From positions 24,755,015 through 24,819,014 of the forward strand of contig NC_063157.1 of NCBI RefSeq assembly GCF_020921035.1: a stretch of 64,000 bases of DNA. The letters run 5' to 3'. The notes below the pieces were generated by a model. That model saw nothing but the letters and a program-made list of their open reading frames with translations. It was not told the origin of the DNA and did no database searches. Positions 35,980 to 47,700 of this stretch are shown in pieces. Both the position numbers and the translations under genes were made by a program. The stretch is from Rhodamnia argentea (taxonomy: Eukaryota > Streptophyta > Magnoliopsida > Myrtales > Myrtaceae). Each line of letters starts with the position of its first letter. Positions within the stretch are counted from its first letter, which is position 1.

Positions 35980-36716
35980 GGCTCACGCTTTTTCCACTCC
36001 CCTTTTGATTTTGACACTTTTTTTTTTTGTGTGTGCGTGTTTTTTCCATCTTGTCCTTTGTGTGGCCCATCACTGTCGATACAAATTTATATGCTTCCTT
36101 TTTTTATTTATTATTTTGTCAATTCTTTTATTTCGTTTCTTCTTTGTTCCCTTATGGATCCCACTTTCCTCCGCCTTCTTCTTCTTCCTCCTTTCCAACT
36201 CCCGTCTCTCTATTCTCTCCATCGCAGGACATTCCCTCTATACGCCTCCCACTTCTTCTTCTTCTAAAAACCTGATGTCCTTTGTTTACTCAATATTACT
36301 TTCCATGGTAACAAGAAGAGCAAAAAATATATAATTGGGAAGAGATAGAAGCGATGTTTCTCAATACTATCTTCCATGGTGCAAGAAGAGCCTGCATGCG
36401 AAGAAAAGGGTCTTGGGGAAGGTCACCAGTGAGCCCAATGCCAATGCTGGCGAAAGTGTGGAGGACGACGGGATTGGTATCATAGATAATAAATAAAGAA
36501 CGTCAGGGTTTCTGAAATAAGAAAGAGTGAGAGGAAAGTGGGACCCATAAGGAAAACAAAAGAAGAAGAAATAATAAAATAATTGTAAATATAATAAATA
36601 AAAAAGGAAGTATATAAATTTATACCAGAAGTGGTATGCTACAAAAAGGATATGATGGTTAAGACACACAAAAAAGAGTGTGAAAGCCATAAAAGGAGTG
36701 GAAAAAGCTTGGGTCA
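35980..36716. repeat. Long inverted repeat (foldback), arms ~200-330 bp
   Basis: Left arm about 35980-36310 and right arm about 36465-36716 are inverted copies. Matching landmarks (right arm read in reverse) are CTTTTTCCACTCC, TTTGTGTGTG, AAATTTATATGCTTCC, TTTTTTATTTATTAT, CTTATGGATCCCACTTTCCT, and AACCTGATGTCCTTTGTTTA against AACCCTGACGTTCTTTATTT. The loop holds a second short direct repeat (TTCCATGGT.ACAAGAAGAGC at about 36302 and 36372). If transcribed, it would fold into a long imperfect hairpin. Open frames in the two arms resemble each other only because the arms do; I do not call them genes. Confidence 0.75.
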
Positions 36717-36742
36717 TGAAAAAATACCTTAAAAATGGGAAT

Positions 36743-36775
36743 AATGATTTCCTCTTTTTAAGAGAGGAAATCATT
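36743..36775. repeat. Short perfect hairpin
   Basis: AATGATTTCCTCT pairs with AGAGGAAATCATT across a 7-base loop, next to the long foldback. The words ACCCAAGCCAAGCAC occur on its right at about 36794 and 36866. Confidence 0.7.
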
Positions 36776-36979
36776 TTCTTTCCTTTTTCTTTCACCCAAG
36801 CCAAGCACTTTTTTTTCTGTGCATTCTTTTTAATTATTTTTTATTTTTTTCTTTTGTCTTTTTAACCCAAGCCAAGCACGGAGGAAAATCAAACCGGATT
36901 GTCCCTACCAAATGGTCGAAAATATTTTTTAGTTTATTTTCAAATTTCAGTTTAACATCGAAAATATTATTGTTTTCCT

Positions 36980-37020
36980 GAAAATAATTTTCAAAAATAT
37001 CAAACAAACAGAGGCTAAAA
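36980..37020. mobile_element. Solo hAT-like element end
   Basis: Ends in TATCAAACAAACAGAGGCT, the reverse complement of the left end at 6402-6420. No partner end was identified, so this is probably a fragment. Confidence 0.35.
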
Positions 37021-37084
37021 TCTATATTTTCGTGAAGTTCCTTAATTGTCCATACAACGCAACAAACAACTTAACTAAAGATTC

Positions 37085-37215
37085 TCGACGACGGGCATTG
37101 GTTGGTGGTGAGCAGAGGGCGACAATTTTGGCAATCTTCGGCAAGAGATGTTCGGCCCAATCAAATTCACTCTGTTCCAACCATTTGTGTCGGATGAATT
37201 ACTTCAATTCAATTG
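37085..37215. repeat. Diverged dispersed repeat, copy 2 (partner at 35070-35235)
   Basis: See copy 1: the same ordered words (GAGCAGAGGGCGACA, TTCGGCCCAATCAAATTC) with point changes and deletions. Confidence 0.5.
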
Positions 37216-37249
37216 GGAAAGTACCGACCAAAAAATTAAATTTTTTTTT

Positions 37250-37445
37250 TGGGAAAGTGACATAAATAATCGCTAAATTTTGAACCAAAATGTAATATTA
37301 TCTTTAGACTCTTTATTCGCTCAGTGTAATCCTTGAACTATTTTTAAATATTCAGTCTAGTCCCTAAACTTTCAATTTGATCGATCCAGTCTACGAACTT
37401 TCTTTAAAACTGCATAATCAATCCTTGGGTACTATTCACAAATTT
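37250..37445. mobile_element. Partial 'tccttgaacttt' TIR-family element
   Basis: Starts GTGACATAAATAATCGCTAA and carries spaced CCTTGAACTA / CCCTAAACTTTCAATTTGATC words typical of the elements at 7516, 15254 and 53364. No right end was found. Confidence 0.4.
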
Positions 37446-37635
37446 TCTATTTCCTAAATTGAGAAAAGATATTTTATATTTCTTATTCTTTTTAACTTTT
37501 TGGTCTTTCAAATATTACTCTAATGGTATTGAAGTATACTACAACTTGTGATCTCTACGATAGAACAATATTAAAAACATAAGCGTTTTCATAGAAGTAA
37601 TTAATTTTATTGATTTCTCGGACTAATATTAATCT

Positions 37636-37982
37636 AAATTTCAAATAAGGATATGAAGTGCCCTTAATTTCAAATAAGGACTTGATCAAGGGAATTCTCG
37701 TTATTTACTTTTTAAAATTTTTTATTTTTCCTTTTCTTTTCTTTTCTTTTTCTTTTTCTTTCTTTTTTCTCTCTTCCCTCCTTGAGCCACCAGCAGAGGT
37801 CTCTGGATCTTGCGAGAGCAGCTCTCACCTTAGGCCGACGATGGCCAGGGGAAGGGAGAGGAAAAAGAAAAAAGAAAAGGAAAATAAAACAGAAGAAAAA
37901 AAATAAAGAACGAAAATACTCTTTGGCCAGGTCCTTCTTTGAAATAATTAGGGCACTTCATGTTTTTATTTAGAATTTTCCG
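37636..37982. mobile_element. Non-autonomous TIR element, nested-palindrome family, copy C
   Basis: Smallest of the three. Left motif TTTCAAATAAGGATATGAAG at 37638 is followed by a second AAATAAGGACTTGATCAAGG. The right end, near 37945-37980, carries the antisense form (GGGCACTTCATG). The inner pyrimidine tract (37715-37780) faces a purine tract (37850-37910), around a short GC-richer centre. Confidence 0.6.
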
Positions 37983-38681
37983 AAGATTAAATATTATCAA
38001 ACTAAAAAATTGTCGGAAAAAAAAAGTAAAAAAGTTGACCTCTCTCAATACTGGGATAGGAAACACGAGAAGAATCAGAATTTTACTTTTTTAAAAAAAT
38101 TTAATTATTTAATAAATGTTTCTCGAGCACTGATCAATACAACTTTATACGAAATTAGTACTAGGTTTACTAAAAATATACGAAATTAGTCGTGAACACT
38201 GTTGAGAAGGCTGACACTTGTCACGGTTTCAATGCCAAGAGCGTTGGATCTTGCCGTTTTGGTCTTGGCCTTAAACGCACCAACTGCGCGCGTTTCATGA
38301 GCTGTTGCAATAAATGTATTTTTTTATTTTTGGGTCAATAGCTGTTGCAGTAATTGATCCATGTGCAAAGGCCTAATCGTTTTCTAAATTAATTCTGCAC
38401 GTTTTATTTTTGCCTAGCTCCTTGCTTCATTATCCGTCCTTTAAGTGTAGGACCGAACGGTCCGCGTGACGTGTCATGACCGTATTGCAAATTATGTAAA
38501 GTCGTGTCAGTTTAAAACATCCTAATTTTGATTTCTACATTCTAAACATTGTAATTAAGACAAAAACATGTTCATTTTTAAGTCAAAAATGCCATTTTTG
38601 TCTCGTTTTTTTTTTTTTTAATTTTTTTCATTTAGCTCCGGTGTACATATTACTTCATCGTTAGGTGATTGTTGAAATAAT

Positions 38682-38683
38682 AC

Positions 38684-38713
<30 letters not shown>
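38682..38713. repeat. (AAT)n microsatellite
   Basis: About ten uninterrupted AAT/TAA units, ending before AAAGAAAGAAAG. Confidence 0.9.
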
Positions 38714-38715
<2 letters not shown>

Positions 38716-38896
38716 GAAAGAAAGAAAATTCACCAAACGTGACAATTTCATAAATATTTTCACTTACCTTTTGGTTTTGGTTCTGCGCCGACTTCCAACT
38801 TTGTAATTTGATTCCATCACTAATTAAGCCATCCTTATCATTGAGCAATAGACTTCGGACAGAGATGTTTAGATTGAAATTCATGACTAAAGTCTA

Positions 38897-39142
38897 AGGC
38901 TCTGTTTCGCAAAAAATGAATAGTTAAAAAATATATTTTTTTAAAAAATAATCACATGTGTCGCTTACACAATTGAACAAACAAAAAATCATTTTCTCCG
39001 TCCGTGAAAATATTAATACATAAATTGTTACTATTAATTAGAATATTTTTCGTTAACTAATTATCCAAACGATACGAGTGGTCATTTTAGAAAAATATAT
39101 ATTTTTTAAAATTATTTATTTTTTGCGAAACAAACAAAGGCC
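38897..39142. mobile_element. hAT-like MITE (246 bp)
   Basis: The left end GGCTCTGTTTCGCAAAAAAT is inverted relative to the right end, which in reverse complement reads GGCCTTTGTTTGTTTCGCAAAAAAT. Further in, TATATTTTTTTAAAA faces its partner near 39100. Flanking 8-mers AAGTCTAA and AAATGTAA agree at six of eight bases, which fits an aged 8-bp hAT target-site duplication. It lies 231 bp beyond the 3' end of GH3 copy 3. Confidence 0.65.
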
Positions 39143-39373
39143 AAATGTAATTGCATTTCATTAATTATCTCATATGTAATTAATCAAGGGAAAATGCTTT
39201 CACGACAGTCTTGTCGGGAAAGTGAAATATCAACCGCGGACCCTGTTATTGAAGCAAAAATGCCGCGACAATGCTCGTAACCTTTGCCGCAGCATCTGAA
39301 TTTGCTTCCTTTATTTTAGTTCCGAAAGTACCAAGAACAACGTTGTTTGTCACCCTGAGAGGGAAACCAGAAT

Positions 39374-42300
39374 TCAGTTTTCTTTCACCGGGTCTGTCGT
39401 TAGACCGAACCCGAACGGATATAATGGGTCGTAATGCGGATCGCCCACGTTCATCGGCAGCTGGTCGACGGTCTTGAACCAAGTGCGCGCAAGCTTGCCG
39501 GTGAATCCGTAATCGCCGAAAAGCACGTCGGTTATGCCCAGGCCTTCGGTCCCCGGGAGCCAGGCGGCGACAAGCGCGTCCATTTGGGCCACATACGGCT
39601 CGATCACGACTGGCCGGCCCGATATGATCACGACGATGCACTTGACAGATCCGCAGACGTTCTTGATAATGCTCGGGCCGGGCTCTGGTATCGACATGTT
39701 CATGCTGTCACCGTACGATTCGGCATAAGAATGCTCACCGACAACGACGATGGCATAGGAGAATTTGCTCGACTCAACATATCCCGCGTCCGGTTCCTCA
39801 TAGTACACAACTTCGGTGCTCGGATCGACCGTCTTTCTCACAGCATCCAGGATTGTAGTTCCTGTGAGTAAATTACTAAGTGCAAGTTATGCTGAGCATC
39901 GAGCTCCTTTCTAACACAGCTACTCTCTATAACTCTTTAATCAGCCACAATGATAACTTCAACCAAGCGAAAGATAGTTGAGTTCAGGTTGCTCAACACT
40001 TTACCTACTGAATTGTTGTTGCCACTAGTGCCTTGCCAAGTGATGGTCCAACCTCCACATTGGTATCCCAAGTTATGGGCATGAGTGCCGGCCACGAGTA
40101 TCTTCGCCGCCTTCTTTGGGAGCGGAAGCACCGGTTCATAGCCAGGCTTGCCGTTCTTCAACAGCACGAGCGACTTCCTTACAGCCTCGCGCGCCAAGTC
40201 CCGATGCTCCTGTCAACGAATTAAATGGTCAGCTCTGTTAATCTGTTGGTTGTTTATCAGTGGATTTTCGGGCAGGCTGTGTATTCAGGGTTGCGAACCT
40301 GGCTACCGAGTTGATGGGACAAGCTTAGGTCGGCGATCGGGTTCTCGAACAGGCCCATGGTGAATTTCACCCGCAAGATCCTCTTCACAGCGTCGTCGAT
40401 GCGGCTCATGGGGATGAAGTTTTTGTTCACAAGCATTGTGAGGTTGCCAATGAAATCGGTGTAGTTGTAGGGAACCATGATCTGTGGCACCGTGAGATTA
40501 ACTATTCAGGAGTCCTACTTAAGGTTTCCTCAGAAGAACAGGTATTCGCTAACTTGTGAAACAATTGAGAGTCGTCACGGAGCGAATGGATTGTTACCAT
40601 GTCAATTCCAGCTAGAACTCCGGTTTCCACCGAGTATGTATAGTTGCTGCCCGGTATGGGCGTCATCCTGTCGATACCCTGCCAATCGGAGATGACGAAC
40701 CCCTGAAGCCACACGAAGAAATATGTTACTTGCTTCTCAAGAAATTTCCTAGGACATAAGAAGTTCCACCGCTATAAGAATGACCAAAATGTTCACGGCC
40801 AAAAAGAGATTTCCTTGGGTAGTATACTTGCGTTTGATGCTTACCCTGAATCTGAGGTTGTGTTTCAGGAAACCCGTGATCAGATCACGGTTAGCGTGCA
40901 TCTTTACCCCATTCCAACTGCTGAAGGAGATCATTATCGTGGAGACGCCCTTGATCACGGCACTGAAATAGCCCTGCATATGGATGCTAAGGAGCCCGTG
41001 GAAGTCAATCACCGTGTTGTTCTCGTTAATTCCCTTGGTCGTGCCGCCGTCTCCAACATAGTGCTTAGCACATGACGCGACGTTTTGCCTTTTAAAGAGA
41101 AATTTACTTATCAGCTAACTAGGAATGAGGTTTGCTGCACAAGGTTCTTATGATTCTTGCTGATTCCAATTTCGGTGTCAAGATACTTCGTATTCTCACA
41201 GAAAAGCATACATTATGCAACAAAACTATTGCGAAGAGTTTATGCTTGAACCATACAACATGTCGATTTGAAACGGGCGGAGAAAGAGTATCTGATATGC
41301 GTAGTTCAGTATGCGTAATACTCAGTTGAGTCACATACTTTCCAGCTACGAAAGGGACGCCCTTTCGAGAGCCAGGAGGAATATCTCCTTGTAGACCGGA
41401 TATAATCTCGGTCATCGCCTTGACAATCGCAGGATCCTCGCTGTAGCTTTCATAGCACCGACCCCATCTAGGATCTCGGCACACCTGTAAAAGTACAATG
41501 AAGGGAAATCAACTTGAGAGATTGTCACTGATACAGAGAAATGAAAATCGGCACTCGCGCGGTTTTAGGAATATCATGCGATAATGCGGCTAAGTACTTC
41601 CAAGAAAAGAGATTACAAATGAGTGTTCATCATTTCTCTTACCGCTATACAGGGAGCGAAAACATAGGGAATTCCAGTGGCTCTGACCTCTAGAGCCGTC
41701 GCGGCTCCTATCTTCTTCACAAGTTGAGGGTCCCTGAGGTATGAAACTACCTTAGCGAATTCTTCGGAGCAAATACAAAGTTATCCCTTTTATGCTAGTG
41801 TCAAGACTATGGAAATGTAACGGAGCACCTAAAGAGTTAGGACAACACCGGCCAGGAATATGAGTGCATACCTGGTCACGCCGAGGCCGACGTTGTGAGG
41901 GAATACAGTCGCCTTATAGACATTGTTGTGGCCGTGAACAGCATCGATCCCGTAAATCATCGGTATACCAAGACGGGTTGAGAGAGCTCCCCTCTGGAAC
42001 TCGTTCACCATGTTCACCCAATTCTCGACCGAGGCGTTTGTGGCCGGCACGCTTCCGCCACCACTCAAGACACTCCCTGCACGAACCAATAACATATAGT
42101 GCAGCTACAACTTCAGCTAATAGACTTGAAATGAGCACCAAAAAGAAAAAATAAACAAAAAAAGACTAGACTTCACCATGTGGCATTCGACAAAAAAACT
42201 GGCCTTGCGATTGAGGTTTTGATCACATTCACCAATTTTTTCATAATGTGGGTCAAGGAAAAAGTGATTCTTTTACCTATGAAGTAGCTCTTTAAAACAT

Positions 42301-42514
42301 CAGCGGATGCAACACTCCGCTCAATCTGAGTCATCTGGCCGATCTTTTCGGCTAGCGTCATCCTCTTCATCAAATCCTTGATCCTCACATTGACCGGCTG
42401 TTTCGGGTCCTTGTACTTCATGTACTCCGATCCGTTGGCCGAGGCAGCCCAGAAGCATAGCAGAAGCAGCAACGCTACAAAGGGTACGCGACGTCTCAAG
42501 ATCTCGCCCGCCAT
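39374..42514 (-). CDS. GH3 family beta-glucosidase / beta-D-glucan exohydrolase, copy 3
   Basis: Third tandem member; 634 residues from nine exons: 42277-42514, 41872-42076, 41643-41733, 41339-41484, 40845-41088, 40598-40702, 40299-40481, 40005-40209 and 39374-39861. All splice sites are GT..AG. The start at 42514 is chosen because [21 protein letters not shown] is a clear signal peptide. The frame is open further upstream, but that stretch lies in the 5' leader and crosses the likely TATA region. Landmarks are [22 protein letters not shown], nucleophile [19 protein letters not shown], and acid/base [10 protein letters not shown] (Ser where most relatives have Pro). Expected to be secreted and active on wall glucans or glucosides. 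It shares its nine-exon plan with copy 2 and is probably its duplicate. Confidence 0.93.
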
Positions 42515-42582
42515 ATTGCCTTTTCCACTAGCTAGGAGAACTTTCTCTCCACTGAGAACTAGAAGCCACAAGGTTTGAGGGT

Positions 42583-42592
42583 TTAAATAGAA
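42583..42592 (-). promoter_or_regulatory. TATA-like box of GH3 copy 3
   Basis: On the minus strand CTATTTAAACC sits about 70 bases upstream of the ATG, a normal distance for a short plant leader. Copy 3 thus seems to lack the leader intron inferred for copies 1 and 2. Confidence 0.45.
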
Positions 42593-42599
42593 AAAGTCC

Positions 42600-44733
42600 T
42601 GGGCTTGGTTTCTTCTAATTCTTCGTCGCTTCTCTCTCACTCTCTCCCTCACATGTCCCGAATCACTAGGAATATAATAACACCACCCCCTTCTGGAATG
42701 TTGCCGTTAGGAACAGACATGGAAATTAGCTTCTGCTACTTCTCGAGGGACATCAGTTTTCCTAATCACTCCGCCTCACGTGTAAGCTCTAATCGCACGT
42801 TAAGAATTTGGACGAGAGTGCGCTTCGTACCGCAGCACTCGCCCTCATCTCCAGCATCTATCCTTTTGGCCGCTCCTTCTGCAATAATCTAAGGCAAGAA
42901 AAGACTCTCTGCAACTTGTAACCCATTTTGGTATTTTTTTTCCTTTTTTCTCCCTCCCCTACCGATGAGCCGAGTCGTGCATGGATCCTGAGTCAACTGA
43001 GTTAAGAAAATTTCAAGTCTGCAAATGCAAAATCTCGTGCCAGCATGATGCAAAAGTCAAAGGGCATTATTTGTATGAAAATTCGTCGGACCGCGATACA
43101 TACATGTGGTCATCCATCTGGGTAAACGATAGGCATGTGCGATCATGAGATTTTCGAATATGCGATCCACATTCGATGCAGTCTGATCCGCCTTGCAATA
43201 ATCAATTTGCGACGAGATATGGCCTTATCAATTTGCAAAGTCTTCGCGCCACGTGCTTTGTCAAGCAAGAAGATGAAGTGGTACTTTCATTTGCTAAATT
43301 ATCCTCAGTACTCTCCTTACATTTTTTGAAAGATAAGAAACGTCAACGCCTTGAAAACTGAACACGTTCTGACTTTTTTTGGTCGAAACACGTTCTCGAT
43401 TAGTTACTTAAAAGAGTCGGGGGGTTTAAAAAAAGCACCGGAAGTGTCATATTTTTCGTGCGGACTTCATTTTGATGTTGAAATTTTTCATCGGATCACT
43501 TAAATTTTGAATAAAAAAAACGATAATTTAAGCATCTCCAACTCTAGATTCCGATCAAATATCTTACGTGGCTTTCTTAATAAATGTTTTATTCACACGT
43601 GATTTTTTATGATATGCATAGCCTTTGATTGTGTAGGAGCTTCTTCGAGCTACGCCCAAGTGTCAAGCTTAGGCGCGAGGCCATCCTCTTCGGTCGGTGC
43701 AATCGCCGCCAGTGCCGGCGTCTCTCGGTGGCAGAAAAGACTCTCACTTCTGATACAACCTCCTCATCACCACCACCACCAACCACCACCATTATTTGCT
43801 ACCAGTAAAACGAGCACAGAAGTGTCGAGTATATTAAAAACCGAATCTTTGCTTTCTTTCTTCTTTTACCCGCAGAAGCTGAGCTTGGCCATGCCAAGAT
43901 TAATTAATCAAACGAGACGAAAGGAAGTGGAAGGAAAAACAGAGCAGGACAACAGGAACCAGAGATTGCATTTGCAAACAGAGGCAAAACACACACACAC
44001 ACACACACACTCACACACAACAAAGGGTAATCACGGATTTTGGAGCTTAGCTCATCCCCAATTACCATAGCAAGATTCGGCTCTTAACTTTGCCTCAAAT
44101 TGCCTCAGTCCGAATTAGAGTTTGAAGAAGAGATGAAATGGTTTGATTTGTCCGAACTGGGATTTATATTTGGCGCAAAACATATAGCCATCGTCATTTA
44201 GCGCTATTAATGCCGACTGGGCACGCCAATGAGCCACGTTGATTGAGGAAATCGATAAAATGTTGAACGTCGAATTCCAACATCCCAAATCGGAATTGAC
44301 ACTTAAGTGATCCGTTGAAAAATTCTGGCACCAAATTGAGCGGTATACAAAAGTTGTGGCACTTTTAGTATTCTACTCTCGAAGAGTATCTAGGCACACT
44401 TGTTGAAAAGCGAAAGTCATCTAGCAGATGTCTGCACGGTAGCGACTTTTCCATGTGCAAGTGCAATCTTTAAATAACTACTCAGACTCCTGCAGCTGCC
44501 AATCAAAACCACTCTCTTATTCCGTCGTATATTCAGAAGAAATTACATTTCGTGGCAACGTATTTTTTTAGCATCCTCCCTGAGAAGTGTTCTTCAAGAA
44601 TCACTTCAGGACATGGAAGTTACATTGCATCCTTTACAAGAAACCCGTCTGCTGTCTCAGAGATATGCTGCATAATGAGTATATACTTATCTTCTTTTGG
44701 TACACGTGGTAGGGAGAGATGGTCAGGTTGTTC
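42600..44733. other. Spacer: GH3 copy 3 upstream region and aldehyde oxidase 3' side
   Basis: No gene recognised on either strand. Includes a CAC/CCA-rich patch near 43768-43795 and an AC microsatellite at 43988-44010. The last few hundred bases are probably the aldehyde oxidase 3' UTR. Confidence 0.5.
43988..44010. repeat. (AC)n microsatellite
   Basis: About eleven AC units, followed by TCACACACA. Confidence 0.9.
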
Positions 44734-47700
44734 TCATACTTTCTGCTCCTTCCCTAATGCCCAGTCCAAGTAACTCTCCACGCTATTCAGCCCGCAAAGC
44801 CCCTTCACAACCGGCATTGTTGCAGGCACACCCAGCTGGAATATCGAATCGGACTCGTCATGACCGCTCCACGAAAGGAGCTGTTTTCTGGCTTCTTTTA
44901 TAGCCGCTCTTGCCGCACAGTGAATCGACACGGCTAGAAGTAAGGGTGGCTCACCAGAAGCTGCATGAGAATTTTAAGTCGCTGGGTTAGCATCACGCAA
45001 CAGTCCTGGGTCATGCGAAAGAAAGGGAGAAAAAATGCAGAGCTACCACTCAGCGACAATCCTCTGTACATCTCCTAATACTAAGCTGGCGAAGGATCAT
45101 TACCCTGCCTTCATTTTCTAAGTTTCCGCTGAGGACCGACTGTACCTTTTCATGCCTAAGTCCAACTAGTTAATGGTCCTGCACTCGGCAACAGATCGCC
45201 ACCGTTTAAGAAACTTTCAACAACAGTGGCTACCACTCGTCGGTATTTTGCATTACTTCTAGGTAGATGAAGAAAAACGATTGTACCTTTGGAAGAGAGA
45301 ACACGTTTCTGGTGATGTCCACTGTTAAGGATCTCTACATTAAATTCTTTTGGTATAGTGTCTAAAGTTGGGATTTTGTATGTCCATGTGCCGTCTGCCA
45401 CCACCAGACCTTCTGAATTTGTCAGGTACTCCTCAAGCATAAAAAACCCAAGTCCCTGAATAAATGCACCTTCAATCTGAAATAACAAATTCAGAAATAA
45501 TGTCAGCAAAAAGAGTCAATCGGAATTAAAGCGATCATTGTGACCTTTTCTTCACAATATGTTTTAGCTGATGTAGTTTTCTTAGTATTTGAGTCGGAGG
45601 GACTGATAGGAACACATTTCAGGTTAATTCTATTTGAAATAGATCTAAAACCTGAAGCAGATGGAAGATGCTTCAATCACAGGTAAATGGCATCAAGCAC
45701 CTTTTCATGATAACAGTAATCGTTAATGATAGGTTTAAATATCAATGAAGTCTTTTTATGCCAATACTAAAATCCAAGTTCCAAAGACTAATACGGAAGG
45801 TCTGTCCTTTTTCCTTAAGACTTCCCTTTCAGTTCCTCTCATCTATGATGTTGTCCTATTTTGCAATTCATAATCTCAGCAGATAGCATGAATTTCTTAA
45901 TAGCCAAGATAACATAAAGCCAGATGCATAGTCAGGTTTAAGCTGTCAGCATAACCTGTCCAAGATCAATAGCAGGATTGAGGCTCTTCCCAGAGTCATA
46001 GATGATATCCACCCGAAGGATTCTGGTTTCTCCTGTCAGAAGATCTACCTCAACCTGAGGTGCCAAAATTTCAGTCACATTCAAACGGCATTGAAAAATC
46101 TACAGTCAAGCAAATAAGATAGTATATTTCATTCCAAACCACTACATATTATGTCTAATGGCTTTACAAGGAACACTGCCCAGGTAAGGTGGTTTTACAT
46201 CAAACTATCATCCATTAAATTAAACAGCTAATACTGCGTCAGAGGAAAACTTGCCTCACTCACAGCAGCACCATAGTTCAGATAATTCATGTTGTCCAGG
46301 TCAGGAGCGTAATACGTACTTGCTGATAAGTTAATAGATTGGTTGTACGCCTGCAAGTAACCACATAAAACAGATTGGTTGACTCAGCATCAGAAAATGG
46401 ACAGGTAGACCGACACATTCTTGACTGTAAAAGGGAGTTCGCGGATTTGGGCTGCTAAGTGATTAAAGGCAAAAGAGTAACTATCAGCAAATATTGTTAC
46501 CTGATCAACCAGCACCTCCCATGTAACAGATCCCATTTGTTCCTGTAAACTACTCTTAAGTGGCGAGAGCCTTTGAACCAAAATATCACAACAAACTCTA
46601 ACAGCTTGACAACTTGCTTCAGACGTGGTGCTCCCAGCAGTAAAGCCCCCTTGAATAAGGCTCAATGTATCAGCTTGAATGACTCGTATTTTCTTCAAGA
46701 TCTCTGTAGTTCCATCACATTGGACAGAACTGAGGGCAAATGCTACCATCTGTTTTACCTTTGTCCACAGCCCTTGGCCAATCTCAATTCCACCAACTTC
46801 AACAACAACAGATCCATCATTTAAAATGCTCACCTTACCCGGGGTCGCTCTCAATGACACTTCATACACTATAGGTACTCGGGAAATGCCCCTTTTCTTC
46901 CATAAGCTACATCCATTGAACTCTTTTACCATCTCAATCCTTTGGTCTAGATTAGAAGACAAGGCCAGTTTAGTCCAGATTGCAGGTACTGTGTATTCTT
47001 GGGGTTCTCCTGCAGTATGCTTATAAAACAAGCTAAGGCTGCTATGACTGTGGAGATTAATGTTCCTCACAGAATCCACATTCATGGAAAGGGCAGATGC
47101 TACATGCTCAATCACGGCTTCGGCAATAAATGTCCCTTGAACTTCTCCTGGAGCCCTCATTGCTGACTTAGTTGTATGGTTTGTCTTGCATACCTTTATA
47201 TCAAATGATAGAGCACCCCAGTTGTACTTTTTTATAGCACTAACAATATTCATTGGCATCACTGGACTTACATCAGCCGATAATCCTCCATCTACTACTA
47301 CGTCAAGTCGTAAGGCTGTAATCTTTCCATTGGACTTGAATCCAACACTGTAAGTTATTTTCATGGGATGCCGTCCTCCTGCCATAATCATATCCGTCTT
47401 GCGATTGAGATAAGTCCTTACTGGGCGCCGCAGTTTATGAGCTGCGAGTGCACATGCCGTAGCGACCTAAAAACATCATAGGTCCATAAACAGTAAATCA
47501 AATATAAGCCTTACAGTACTAAGACCCCATACCTAGAGGTAACAATGTGTGACCCAATGTAGATACTGTATAGTAACATACAGTCCAGCAGAGACCGAGG
47601 AGGAAATCAACTAGCAAATCTGCACATATATGCATATTCCTCCTTCTACATAGGTCCTTACTTCTTTTTGACAAAGAAGTGGTACTACAAAGCGATCAGT

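Noticed and set aside
35978-36334. A hydrophobic open frame of about 118 codons on the plus strand, and a similar one on the minus strand at 36367-36804
   Set aside because: They lie in the two arms of one inverted repeat, consist of Phe/Leu/Ser-rich translation of T-rich DNA, and have no family motif. The similarity between them comes from the repeat.
24133-42514. The GH3 genes as a biosynthetic gene cluster with the aldehyde oxidase
   Set aside because: The array is explained by tandem duplication. The aldehyde oxidase and other neighbours belong to unrelated pathways, and nothing in the sequence links them.
43609-44070. Open frame of about 153 codons on the plus strand
   Set aside because: Contains His-rich and Thr-His repeat translation of simple sequence (CAC and AC runs). 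No splice context or homology.
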